A stretch of DNA of 64,000 nt, taken from NCBI RefSeq assembly GCF_001421765.1, contig NZ_LMLA01000014.1, positions 62,001-126,000 of the forward strand, read 5' to 3'. Source of the stretch: Sphingomonas sp. Leaf32 (GTDB taxonomy: Bacteria; Pseudomonadota; Alphaproteobacteria; Sphingomonadales; Sphingomonadaceae). The position numbers and the translations under genes are program-made. Positions 53,046-61,547 of the stretch are shown in pieces. The notes below the pieces were generated by a model, which was not told where the DNA came from, ran no database searches, and saw only the letters and a program-made list of their open reading frames with translations. Positions within the stretch are counted from its first letter, which is position 1. Every line of letters starts with the position of its first letter.

Positions 53046-54623
53046 TCAGAACGTAAGCGGCATCACCGTCTTCACGCCGGGCAGCGCGCGGACCTTGGCG
53101 ACCAGTTCCGGCGTGACCGCTTCGTCGACCGACAGCAGCACCACCGCTTCGCCACCGGCATCGCGACGACCCAGGTGGAACGTACCGATGTTGACACCCG
53201 CCTCGCCCAGCGTCGTGCCGATACGACCGATAAAGCCCGGTGCGTCCTCGTTGACGACGTACAGCATGTGGCCGGCCAGATCGGCCTCGACCTTGATGCC
53301 GAACAGTTCGACTAGGCGCGGCTGGGCGTTGCCGAACAGGGTGCCGGCCACCGAACGCTCGCCCGCATCGGTCTTGAGCGATACGCGGACCAGCGTGTGG
53401 TAGTCGCCCTCGCGGTCGTTGCGGACCTCGCGCACTTCGATGCCGCGTTCCTTGGCGAGGAACGGCGCGTTGACCATGTTCACCGTGTCCGACTGGACGC
53501 GCAGGAACCCGGCCAGCACCGCGCCGACAATCGGCTTCTGGTTCAGCTCGGCGGCGGCGCCTTCGCTGTGGACCGACACGCGGGCGATCGCACCGGTGGT
53601 GAGCTGTCCGACCAGCGAACCGAGCTTTTCAGCGAGCGCCATGTACGGCTTGAGGCGCGGCGCTTCTTCCGCCGACAGCGACGGCATGTTGAGCGCGTTG
53701 GTGACGCCGCCCGACACAAGGAAATCGGCCATCTGCTCGGCGACCTGGATCGCGACATTGACCTGCGCTTCGCTGGTCGACGCGCCCAGATGCGGGGTGG
53801 ACACGAAGTTCGGCGTACCGAACAGCGGCGATTCCTTTGCCGGCTCAGCCACGAACACGTCGAGCGCCGCACCCGCGACATGGCCCGAATCGAGCGCCGC
53901 CTTCAGCGCCGCCTCATCGATCAGCCCGCCGCGCGCGCAGTTGATGATGCGCACGCCCTTCTTGGTCTTCGCCAGATTTTCCGCCGACAGGATGTTGCGG
54001 GTCTGGTCGGTCAGCGGGGTGTGCAGCGTGATGAAGTCGGCACGCGCCAGCAGCTGGTCCAGCTCGACCTTCTCGACGCCGATTTCGATCGCGCGTTCGG
54101 GCGACAGGAACGGGTCGAAGGCGATGACCTTCATTTTCAGACCCTGCGCCCGGTCGGCGACGATCGACCCGATATTGCCGGCCCCGATCAGGCCCAGTGT
54201 CTTGGCGGTCAGCTCGACCCCCATGAACCGGTTCTTCTCCCACTTGCCCGCCTGGGTCGAGGCGTCGGCCTCGGGCAGCTGGCGGGCGAGCGCGAACATC
54301 AGCGCGATGGCATGTTCGGCGGTCGTGATCGAGTTGCCGAACGGGGTGTTCATCACGACGACACCGGCGGCCGACGCGGCGGGGATGTCGACGTTATCGA
54401 CGCCGATGCCGGCGCGGCCGACAACCTTCAGGTTCTTCGCGGCGTCGAGGATCGCCTTCGTCACCTTGGTCGAGCTGCGGATCGCGAGGCCGTCATAGTC
54501 GCCGATGATCGCGATCAGCTCCTCGGGCGTCTTGCCGGTGATCTCGTCCACCTCGACCCCGCGTTCGCGGAAGATCTGGGCGGCTTTGGGGTCCATCTTG
54601 TCGGAAATCAGAACTTTGGGCAT
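53046..54623 (-). CDS. serA: D-3-phosphoglycerate dehydrogenase
   Basis: A 525-residue enzyme of serine synthesis. NAD-binding Rossmann motif GLIGAGNIGS, catalytic Arg in NCARGGLIDEAAL, Glu in DVFVAEP and His in STPHLGAST. The C-terminal half includes the ASB domain and an ACT domain (HMLYVVNEDAPGFIGRIGTTLGEAGVNIG) that in other SerA enzymes binds serine for feedback inhibition. ATG 54623 has AAGGAAC upstream. It follows serC with 124 bp carrying a repeat, so the pair is an operon. Confidence 0.95.
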   Translation of the reverse strand: MPKVLISDKMDPKAAQIFRERGVEVDEITGKTPEELIAIIGDYDGLAIRSSTKVTKAILDAAKNLKVVGRAGIGVDNVDIPAASAAGVVVMNTPFGNSITTAEHAIALMFALARQLPEADASTQAGKWEKNRFMGVELTAKTLGLIGAGNIGSIVADRAQGLKMKVIAFDPFLSPERAIEIGVEKVELDQLLARADFITLHTPLTDQTRNILSAENLAKTKKGVRIINCARGGLIDEAALKAALDSGHVAGAALDVFVAEPAKESPLFGTPNFVSTPHLGASTSEAQVNVAIQVAEQMADFLVSGGVTNALNMPSLSAEEAPRLKPYMALAEKLGSLVGQLTTGAIARVSVHSEGAAAELNQKPIVGAVLAGFLRVQSDTVNMVNAPFLAKERGIEVREVRNDREGDYHTLVRVSLKTDAGERSVAGTLFGNAQPRLVELFGIKVEADLAGHMLYVVNEDAPGFIGRIGTTLGEAGVNIGTFHLGRRDAGGEAVVLLSVDEAVTPELVAKVRALPGVKTVMPLTF

Positions 54624-54637
54624 GTTTTGTTCCTTCT

Positions 54638-54744
54638 CCCTCTCCCCTTCAGGGGAGAGGGCCGGGGAGAGGGGAAGTCGGGGAGCGGGCGGAAAGGTGG
54701 CGTGACAGCCCCTCTCCCAACCCTCTCCCCTGAAGGAGAGAGGG
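54638..54744. repeat. Paired palindromes in the serC-serA spacer
   Basis: CCCTCTCCCCTTCAGGGGAG begins a near-perfect hairpin at 54638-54661, and CCCTCTCCCCTGAAGGAGAG begins a second at 54721-54744; CGGGGAGAGGGG (54663) and CCCCTCTCCC (54709) form an outer pair. This type of sequence is dispersed in many alphaproteobacteria. In serC-serA mRNA it can fold and may affect stability or expression of serA relative to serC. Confidence 0.75.
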
Positions 54745-54747
54745 TTC

Positions 54748-55878
54748 TTATGCCGTCTTCGCGGTGGCGTAGGCCCAGTCGAGCCACGGCCCGAGCGCCT
54801 CGATATCCGCCGTATCGACCGTCGCGCCGCACCAGATGCGCAGGCCCGCCGGGGCGTCACGATAGCCCGCGACGTCATAGGCAGCGCCTTCGGCTTCGAG
54901 CAGCGACGCCATCTTCTTGATGAGCGCCTCGTCGGCACCCTCGACGGTCAGACACACGCTAGTCTTCGATCGGGTTGCCGGATCGGCGGCAAGGTGGCCG
55001 AGCCAGTCGCGTGTCGAGACGATCGCGTCCAGCGCGGCGGCATTGGCATCGCTGCGCGCGATCAGCCCGCCCTGCCCCAACGACTTGCCCCATTCGAGAC
55101 TGAAGATCGCATCCTCGACCGCCAGCATCGACGGGGTGTTGATCGTCTCGCCCTTGAATACGCCTTCGGCCAGCTTGCCCTTCGACACCAGGCGGAACAC
55201 CTTGGGCAGCGGCCATGCGGGGGTATAGGTTTCGAGCCGTTCGACCGCGCGCGGGCCGAGGATCAGGACGCCGTGGCCACCCTCGCCGCCCAGCACCTTC
55301 TGCCAGCTGAAGGTCGCGACGTCGATCTTGGCCCAGTCGATGTCATAGGCGAACACGCCCGAGGTCGCATCAGCGAACGACAGGCCTTCGCGGTCGGCCG
55401 GGATGAAATCGGCGTTGGGAACGCGCACGCCGCTGGTCGTGCCGTTCCAGGTGAACAGGACGTCGTTGGTCCAGTCGATCGCGGTCAGGTCCGGCAGCTG
55501 GCCGTAATCGGCGCGCACGACGGTCGGATCGATCTTGAGCTGCTTGACTGCATCGGTCACCCAGCCCTCGCCGAAGCTTTCCCAGGCGAGCGCAGTGACG
55601 GGGCGGGCGCCCAGCATCGTCCACATCGCCATTTCGAACGCGCCGGTATCGGAACCGGGGACGATGCCGATGCGGTGGGTGTCGGGGAGCTTGAGCAGCT
55701 CGCGCATCAGGTCGATGCAATATTGCAGGCGCTGCTTGCCGATCTTCGAACGGTGCGACCGGCCGAGGCTGACGGGGTTGAGGCGGTCGGCAGACCAGCC
55801 CGGCGGCTTGGCGCAAGGCCCGGACGAGAAATACGGGCGAGCGGGAGTCGTAGCCGGCTTAGGCGGAAGATCAGTCAT
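54748..55878 (-). CDS. serC: Phosphoserine aminotransferase
   Basis: A 376-residue PLP enzyme converting 3-phosphohydroxypyruvate to phosphoserine. The family start reads ARPYFSSGPCAKPPGWS, the substrate loop GRSHRSKIGKQRLQ, and the Schiff-base lysine lies in ATFSWQKVLGGEGGHG. It belongs to the alphaproteobacterial SerC type (372-390 residues). SD GAGGAGA precedes ATG 55878. A leader with three hairpins sits upstream. Confidence 0.94.
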   Translation of the reverse strand: MTDLPPKPATTPARPYFSSGPCAKPPGWSADRLNPVSLGRSHRSKIGKQRLQYCIDLMRELLKLPDTHRIGIVPGSDTGAFEMAMWTMLGARPVTALAWESFGEGWVTDAVKQLKIDPTVVRADYGQLPDLTAIDWTNDVLFTWNGTTSGVRVPNADFIPADREGLSFADATSGVFAYDIDWAKIDVATFSWQKVLGGEGGHGVLILGPRAVERLETYTPAWPLPKVFRLVSKGKLAEGVFKGETINTPSMLAVEDAIFSLEWGKSLGQGGLIARSDANAAALDAIVSTRDWLGHLAADPATRSKTSVCLTVEGADEALIKKMASLLEAEGAAYDVAGYRDAPAGLRIWCGATVDTADIEALGPWLDWAYATAKTA

Positions 55879-55884
55879 GTCAGT

Positions 55885-55937
55885 CTCTCCTCACAGAGAG
55901 CACGCGCTGCGTTGGGACAGCGTGGCCCGCCGCGGGC
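55885..55937 (-). promoter_or_regulatory. Probable serC leader RNA (hairpins sequestering SD)
   Basis: In the 5' leader of serC three tandem hairpins occur on the minus strand: GCCCGCGGCGGGC (55937-55925), CACGCTG with CAGCGCGTG (55924-55901), and CTCTC-TGTGAG-GAGAG (55900-55885). The last contains the serC Shine-Dalgarno. A serC-motif leader upstream of serC-serA is described in alphaproteobacteria; this matches in position and SD burial. The regulator and ligand are unknown. Confidence 0.6.
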
Positions 55938-56064
55938 ATTAGCGGCACGAACCGGGCGACACAAGCGCCATTACGGGAACATGGTATCGAAAGGATGAAA
56001 CCGTCGCCGGAACCGACCCGCCATCGCTGCGTTGCGATTATCCTGAGTTAGGTACGGAACGTTC

Positions 56065-56496
56065 ATGCAAACCCCCACTGTCCTGATCGTCGAAGACGAG
56101 ATGCTGGTCGCGATCGACCTGGAGGCATCGCTGGAGGAGCATGGCTATCGTCCGGTCGGGATCGCCGCCGACATGCCGCGCGCACTGGAGCTGGCCTCGG
56201 TCCGTCCCGATGTCGCGCTGGTCGACTGTAATCTGCGCGACGGGCCGACGGGGCCGATGATCGGGCGGATGTTGGGGCAGACCTATGGCACCACCGTCAT
56301 TTTTCTTACCGCCAATCCCGCGATGCTCGACGACGGCATCGTTGGCACGCTGGGCGTCGTGTCCAAGCCGTGCGGGTACGAATCGGTTGGGGAACTGGTC
56401 GATTTCGCGGTGCGTGCGCGCCATGGCGACCTGTCACAGCCGCCCATCGGCATCAAGCTGTTCGGCGCATCGTACGCCGTCGGAGTTTCGGCTTAA
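56065..56496 (+). CDS. Single-domain response regulator
   Basis: A 143-residue receiver without output domain. Acidic cluster EDE at 10-12, phosphorylation site D54 in ALVDCNLRDG, T83 and K102 (VVSKPCG). The K-P-C form and lack of DNA-binding region suggest a CheY-like or stress-response phosphorelay protein, as in general stress circuits of alphaproteobacteria, but no cognate kinase is adjacent. Divergent from serC; the start is ATG 56065. Confidence 0.86.
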   Translation: MQTPTVLIVEDEMLVAIDLEASLEEHGYRPVGIAADMPRALELASVRPDVALVDCNLRDGPTGPMIGRMLGQTYGTTVIFLTANPAMLDDGIVGTLGVVSKPCGYESVGELVDFAVRARHGDLSQPPIGIKLFGASYAVGVSA

Positions 56497-56566
56497 CGCG
56501 CGGTTCAGCCAGCGGACGGCATCGCGGCGTTGACCCGCGTCCGCCCCCTGGCCGATAAGGACTTTC

Positions 56567-57925
56567 ATGAAGCGCGCGCTGGGCGGCATCGTCGCCGCCA
56601 TCCTCCTGTTGACCCAGCCCGCTGCCGCCCAGTCGATGCTGCGCGACGCCGAGACGGAAGCGCTGCTGACCGACATGTCGCGTCCGATCGCGGTTGCGGC
56701 CGGATTGGACCCGCGCAACTTCAACGTCGTGCTGCTGCAGGACAAGTCGATCAACGCCTTCGTCGCGGGCGGCCAGACGGTCTATATCCATAGCGGGCTG
56801 ATCGACGCGGCCGACGACGCCAACGAAGTGCAGGGGGTCATCGCCCACGAGATCGGCCATATCGTTGGCGGGCATGTGCCGCTGGCCGGGCGCGGCATGG
56901 CCCCGGCGACAGGGATCACCGTGCTCAGCCTGCTGCTGGGCGTTGCCGCGATGGCGGCGGGCGCGGGCGAAGCCGGCGCAGGGATATTGGCGGCGGGTCA
57001 GCAGGCGGCGATGGGCAGCTATCTGGCGTTCAGCCGGACGCAGGAAAGCTCGGCCGACGCGGCAGGGGCACGGTTCCTGCGCGGCGCCAATATCTCCGGC
57101 CAAGGGATGCTGGACTTCTTCAAGAAGCTGCAGAACATGGAATATCGCCTCGCGATCCCGCAGGACAACGGCTATCAGCGCACCCACCCGCTGACCGGCG
57201 AGCGTATCGCGAACCTGACGCAGGACGTGCAGGCATCGCCCGCGTTCAAGACGGCGACCGATCCGGCGCTGGAAACCCGGTTCAAGCGGGTGCAGGCGAA
57301 GCTGCGCGGCTATGTCAGCGATCCCAAGGACACGCTGCGCCGCTATCCCGCCAGCGACCAGAGCATCTATGCCCATTATGCCCGGGCCTATGCCTATCAC
57401 AAATCGGGATATCCGGAGCAGGCGGCGGCCGAGACGTTGGCGCTGGTGAAGGTCGCGCCAGATGATCCCTATTTCCTCGAACTCGAAGGGCAGATCCTGC
57501 TCGAGTCGGGCAAGCCGAAGGATGCGTTGACCGCGCTGCGCGAGGCAACCGACCGGACACGGTCGTCGCCGCTGATCGCCGCGACCTTTGGCCATGCCCT
57601 CATCGCCGCCGAGGACCCGGCGCTGCTGGACGAGGCGGAACGGGTGCTGAAACAGGCGATCGCCCGCGACAACCAGAACCCGTTCGCCTGGTATCAGCTG
57701 AGCATCCTGTACGAACGGCGCGGCGATCCGGCGCGGGTCGCGCTGGCGATGGCGGAATATGCGTCGCTGGCCGGCGATACCGGCATGGCATTGGCCAGCG
57801 CGCGGCGAGCGATGGCGCTGCTGCCGCAGGGGTCGCGGGATTGGATTCGGGCGCAGGATATTCAAATGACGTCGCAGACGGCGTTCGAGGAAGAACGCCG
57901 TCATCGCCGGCGTCGGGGGGAATGA
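56567..57925 (+). CDS. Periplasmic M48 metalloprotease with TPR repeats (BepA-like)
   Basis: A 452-residue secreted zinc protease. Signal peptide GGIVAAILLLTQPAAAQ; zinc site HEIGH at 94-98 and a third ligand Glu in TQESSADAAGARF near 165. The C-terminal half has TPR-like helices (YARAYAYHKSGYPEQAAAETLALVK, PFAWYQLSILYERRGD). This is the BepA/YfgC architecture, which degrades stalled outer-membrane proteins such as LptD. It overlaps the DsbA-like gene by 4 bp (ATGATG), coupling OMP protease and thiol oxidase. Confidence 0.9.
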   Translation: MKRALGGIVAAILLLTQPAAAQSMLRDAETEALLTDMSRPIAVAAGLDPRNFNVVLLQDKSINAFVAGGQTVYIHSGLIDAADDANEVQGVIAHEIGHIVGGHVPLAGRGMAPATGITVLSLLLGVAAMAAGAGEAGAGILAAGQQAAMGSYLAFSRTQESSADAAGARFLRGANISGQGMLDFFKKLQNMEYRLAIPQDNGYQRTHPLTGERIANLTQDVQASPAFKTATDPALETRFKRVQAKLRGYVSDPKDTLRRYPASDQSIYAHYARAYAYHKSGYPEQAAAETLALVKVAPDDPYFLELEGQILLESGKPKDALTALREATDRTRSSPLIAATFGHALIAAEDPALLDEAERVLKQAIARDNQNPFAWYQLSILYERRGDPARVALAMAEYASLAGDTGMALASARRAMALLPQGSRDWIRAQDIQMTSQTAFEEERRHRRRRGE

Positions 57926-58650
57926 TGGGCAAGATCGGGAATGCGCTGATGCTGGCGGCCGCCGCATTGGCGGGCGCAGGGGGAGCGATTCTTGCCCAGC
58001 GCGGAACGGCAGATCGTGCCGCGACCGAGACGGTGGTGCGTGACTATATCCTCGCCAACCCTGAAATTCTTCCGCAAGCGATGCAACGGTTGCAGGCGAA
58101 GGAAGCGGGCAAGGCGGTGGCGGCGAACCGCAGCGCGATCGTCGAACCGTTCCCCGGTGCGATCGCAGGCAATCCGAAGGGCGATGTCAGCGTCGTCACC
58201 TATCTCGACTATGCCTGCGGCTTCTGTCGCGCCAGCCTGCCCGCAATCACCGGCCTGATCGCCGGCGACCCGAACGTCCGCATCGTCTATCGCGAGCTGC
58301 CGATCCTGTCGCCCGACAGCCGCAGCGCCGCGCAATGGGCGCTGGCCGCCGCGCTCCAGAACAAGTTCAAGCCGTTCCACGATGCGCTCTATGCCAGCGG
58401 TCGGGTGGATGCCGGCGCGATCCAGCAGGCGGCGACGACCGCCGGGCTGGACATCGCCGCCGCCCGCGCCGCGATCCAGTCGCCACAGGTCGTCGCCGAG
58501 ATCGAGCGCAACCTGAAGACGGCGGGGACGCTAGGCTTTACTGGGACCCCGTCGTGGGTGGTCGGCGACCAAGTGCTGAGCGGGGCGCAGACCCTGCCCG
58601 CGTTGCAGACCGCGGTGGCGGAGGCACGGCGCGCCGGAAAACCGGGATAA
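57922..58650 (+). CDS. DsbA-family thiol-disulfide oxidoreductase
   Basis: A 242-residue envelope protein anchored by an N-terminal hydrophobic segment (ALMLAAAALAGAGGAILAQ). The active site CGFC is at 99-102 and a cis-Pro loop TGTPSWVVG is near 217. The N-terminal ETVVRDYILANPEILPQAMQRL helix is a known extension of DsbA/ScsC-like proteins, which may form oligomers with isomerase activity. ATG 57922 overlaps the M48 stop. M19-like gene follows 24 bp later. Confidence 0.9.
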   Translation: MMGKIGNALMLAAAALAGAGGAILAQRGTADRAATETVVRDYILANPEILPQAMQRLQAKEAGKAVAANRSAIVEPFPGAIAGNPKGDVSVVTYLDYACGFCRASLPAITGLIAGDPNVRIVYRELPILSPDSRSAAQWALAAALQNKFKPFHDALYASGRVDAGAIQQAATTAGLDIAAARAAIQSPQVVAEIERNLKTAGTLGFTGTPSWVVGDQVLSGAQTLPALQTAVAEARRAGKPG

Positions 58651-58674
58651 GTCGAACACGGGGGAAGCAAGGCG

Positions 58675-59796
58675 ATGGCAGGCGTAACACGGCGATCGAC
58701 ACTCGGCGGACTGGTCGCAAGCGGCATGATTCCGGGCATGGCGGGCGCGTTCGCATCGCCCCGGCGATCCAATCCGTCCCGTCGGCTGTTCATCGATTCG
58801 CTCAGCTTCCTGCCCAAGGACCTCGCCGATATCGGTCGTGCCGGACTGAACGCGATGATCGCGGACATTTCGGAGGTGGAGGAGGTCCGCGATGCGGCGG
58901 GGATTCCCCGCTACCTGCGCGGATTCCGCGCCAATGATGCCGCGATCGACAAGGCGGTGGCCCGGCTGAAGCAATCGCCCCACGCCTATGTCGCGCTGAA
59001 GGGTAGCGATATCGGCAAGCATCCGGGCTGCGCGACGTTCCTGCAATTCCAGTCGACCGAGATGATCGAGGACGATCCGGGGCGGATCGCGCGGTTTCAT
59101 GCCAAGGGCCTGCGCGTCCTGCAATTCACCCATCACAACGACAACCGGTTTGCCGGCGGCGCACTGCAGCCGAAGCAGAGCGGCCTGACCCCGCTCGGCA
59201 TCGCGGGGCTTGCCGAGATGAACCGGCTGCGCATCCTGCCCGATGTCAGCCACGGGTCGGACGCGACCATGCTGGAGGCGGCGCAGCGATCGACCACGCC
59301 GATCGCGCTCAGCCACGGCGCCGTGCGCGCGATCGTGAACCACCCGCGCTGTGCGCCCGACAGCGTCGTTCGCGCCATTGCCGAGCGCGGTGGCGTGATG
59401 GGCATCTTCATGATGAGCTTCTGGCTGACGCGCAAGGCGGTGCCGACCGTCGCGGATTATGTCGCGCAGATCCGGCACGTCGTCCGCGTCGGCGGGATCG
59501 ATGCGGTCGGCGTCGCCAATGATTTCCCGATGGGCGGTCAGGAAAACCTGCTGAAGCTGAACAACGACAATGCGCGCGGCGTCGGCGAATATCTGGAATG
59601 GTGGCACGCGATGCGGTCGCAGGGCATTGCCGGGTTCGAGTGGACGCCCGAACATGTCGTCATCCCGGCGCTCAATCATATCCATCGGATGCAGCGTATC
59701 GCCGACGCATTGTCGGCCTCCGGCTTCCGTGCGCGCGAGGTGGATGCGATCATGGGCGGCAACTGGCGCCGTCTGTTGACGGATGTGTTGGGATAG
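58675..59796 (+). CDS. Membrane dipeptidase-like (M19) protein with altered metal site
   Basis: A 373-residue exported protein. TRRSTLGGLVASGM is a Tat-type signal. Blocks for the M19 family remain at VSHGSD (H193), LSHGAVRAIVNHPR (H214) and VGVANDFPMGG (D282). The first metal motif, normally DGHNDLP, is DSLSFLP (residues 41-47), so His and Asp are Leu43 and Phe45; the bridging Glu region VEGG reads FQST. A binuclear site would therefore be lost. It may be a related lyase, binding protein, or inactive paralogue. SD gggga before ATG 58675. Cotranscribed with DsbA-like protein. Confidence 0.8.
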   Translation: MAGVTRRSTLGGLVASGMIPGMAGAFASPRRSNPSRRLFIDSLSFLPKDLADIGRAGLNAMIADISEVEEVRDAAGIPRYLRGFRANDAAIDKAVARLKQSPHAYVALKGSDIGKHPGCATFLQFQSTEMIEDDPGRIARFHAKGLRVLQFTHHNDNRFAGGALQPKQSGLTPLGIAGLAEMNRLRILPDVSHGSDATMLEAAQRSTTPIALSHGAVRAIVNHPRCAPDSVVRAIAERGGVMGIFMMSFWLTRKAVPTVADYVAQIRHVVRVGGIDAVGVANDFPMGGQENLLKLNNDNARGVGEYLEWWHAMRSQGIAGFEWTPEHVVIPALNHIHRMQRIADALSASGFRAREVDAIMGGNWRRLLTDVLG

Positions 59797-59837
59797 CGAC
59801 TTCCCCCGGTCATCGAAGCGTGGAACAAGCCGTTCCC

Positions 59838-60773
59838 ATGGAAACCATTCTTTCGATCCGGGGCATCGCCAAGACGTACACGTCGGGCACCGTCGCGCTC
59901 CAGCCGACCGACCTCGACATCGCCAAGGGCGAAATCTTTGCGCTGCTGGGGCCGAACGGCGCAGGCAAGACGACGCTCATCAGCATCATCTGCGGCATCG
60001 TGACGCCAAGCGCGGGCACGGTCACCGCCGCCGGCTTCGACACGGTCAGCGATTATCGCGAGACGCGGACCCGGATCGGGCTGGTGCCGCAGGAACTGCT
60101 GACCGACGCATTCGAGACGGTGATGGCGACCGTCACCTTTTCGCGCCGGCTGTTCGGGCGGCATGGCGACCCGGTGTTCATCGAAAAGCTGCTGCGCGAC
60201 CTGACCTTGTGGGACAAGCGTGATGCTAAGATGACCGAGCTGTCGGGCGGCATGAAGCGCCGGGTGATGATCGCCAAGGCGCTGTCCCACGAACCCGACA
60301 TCCTGTTCCTCGACGAACCGACCGCCGGGGTCGATGTCGAGTTGCGCCGCGACATGTGGCGGCTGGTCCACGACCTGCGCGAACGTGGCGTCACGATCAT
60401 CCTGACCACGCACTATATCGAGGAGGCCGAGGAGATGGCCGACCGGGTGGGGGTGATCGCCAAGGGCCGGCTGATCCTGGTCGAGGAAAAGGCCGCGCTG
60501 ATGCGCAAGCTGGGCAAGAAGACGCTGACGCTGACCCTGTCCGAACCGATGGAGTCGGTGCCGGCGGCGCTGTCGCACTGGCCGCTGACGCTGGCCGACG
60601 AGGGCCATGCGCTGACCTTCGCCTTCGATGCGAAGGCCGAGGACAATGGCGTGCGGGCGCTGCTGCGCGCGGTCGACGAAGCCGGGATCGGGTGGAAGGA
60701 CATCGCGACGAAACAGTCGAGCCTCGAGGACATCTTCGTTGGGCTGGTGCACGAAGAGGAGAGCCGGGCATGA
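59838..60773 (+). CDS. ABC transporter ATP-binding protein (ABC-2/DrrA type)
   Basis: A 311-residue ATPase. Walker A GPNGAGKTT near 38, signature LSGGMKRRVMIAKAL, Walker B ILFLDEPTAGVD, and the C-terminal region common to drug/glycan exporters of the ABC-2 class. The C-terminal 80 residues (SEPMESVPAALSHW ... FAFDAKAEDNGV) regulate or bind the partner. It overlaps the permease by 4 bp (ATGA). Substrate unknown. Confidence 0.92.
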   Translation: METILSIRGIAKTYTSGTVALQPTDLDIAKGEIFALLGPNGAGKTTLISIICGIVTPSAGTVTAAGFDTVSDYRETRTRIGLVPQELLTDAFETVMATVTFSRRLFGRHGDPVFIEKLLRDLTLWDKRDAKMTELSGGMKRRVMIAKALSHEPDILFLDEPTAGVDVELRRDMWRLVHDLRERGVTIILTTHYIEEAEEMADRVGVIAKGRLILVEEKAALMRKLGKKTLTLTLSEPMESVPAALSHWPLTLADEGHALTFAFDAKAEDNGVRALLRAVDEAGIGWKDIATKQSSLEDIFVGLVHEEESRA

Positions 60774-61537
60774 CGTTCAACTGGCATGGCGTGCTGGCCA
60801 TCTATCGCTTCGAACTGGCGCGGTTCGGGCGGACGATCTGGACCTCGCTGATGACGCCGGTCATCACCACCTCGCTCTATTTCGTCGTCTTCGGCACCGC
60901 GATCGGCAGCCGGATGAACGAGGTGTCGGGCGTCCCCTATGGCGCGTTCATCGTGCCGGGCCTGATGATGCTGACGATGCTGACCGAGAGCATCTTCAAC
61001 GCCAGCTTCGGCATCTTCATGCCCAAATGGTCGGGCACGATCTACGAACTGTTGTCGGCCCCCGTCTCCACGCTGGAGACGTTGGTCGGCTATGTCGGGG
61101 CGGCGGCGAGCAAGTCGTGTATCGTCGCGCTGGTCATCTTCGCCACCGCCCACCTGTTCGTCGACGTGCAGGTGGCGCATCCGTTCTGGGCATTGTGTTA
61201 CCTGCTGCTGGTGGCGGTCACCTTCTGCCTTTTCGGTTTCATCCTCGGGCTATGGGCCAGGGGGTTCGAACAGTTGCAGGTCATCCCGCTGCTGGTGGTC
61301 ACGCCGCTGACGTTCCTTGGCGGGGCGTTCTATTCGATCGACATGCTGCCGGGCGTGTGGCGGACGATCAGCCTGTTCAATCCGATCGTGTACCTCATCA
61401 GCGGGTTCCGCTGGACCTTCTTCGGCGTGGGTGACGTGTCGGTCGGGGCGAGCCTGGGCGCGACCTTCGGCTTTCTGTGCATCTGCGTCGCGGTCATCAC
61501 CGTGATCTTCCGCACCGGATGGCGGCTCAAGAAATAA
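60770..61537 (+). CDS. ABC-2-type permease
   Basis: A 255-residue membrane subunit with about six transmembrane helices (TSLYFVVFGTAIG, FIVPGLMMLTMLTESIF, VALVIFATAHLFVDVQV, LLVAVTFCLFGFILGLW, VIPLLVVTPLTFLGGAFYS, FGFLCICVAVITVIF). The pattern PGLMMLTML and LTFLGGAFYS is standard for ABC-2 permeases such as NodJ/YadH. ATG 60770 overlaps the ATPase stop. The substrate is likely a lipid or glycan. Confidence 0.92.
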   Translation: MTFNWHGVLAIYRFELARFGRTIWTSLMTPVITTSLYFVVFGTAIGSRMNEVSGVPYGAFIVPGLMMLTMLTESIFNASFGIFMPKWSGTIYELLSAPVSTLETLVGYVGAAASKSCIVALVIFATAHLFVDVQVAHPFWALCYLLLVAVTFCLFGFILGLWARGFEQLQVIPLLVVTPLTFLGGAFYSIDMLPGVWRTISLFNPIVYLISGFRWTFFGVGDVSVGASLGATFGFLCICVAVITVIFRTGWRLKK

Positions 61538-61547
61538 GGGACGAGCG

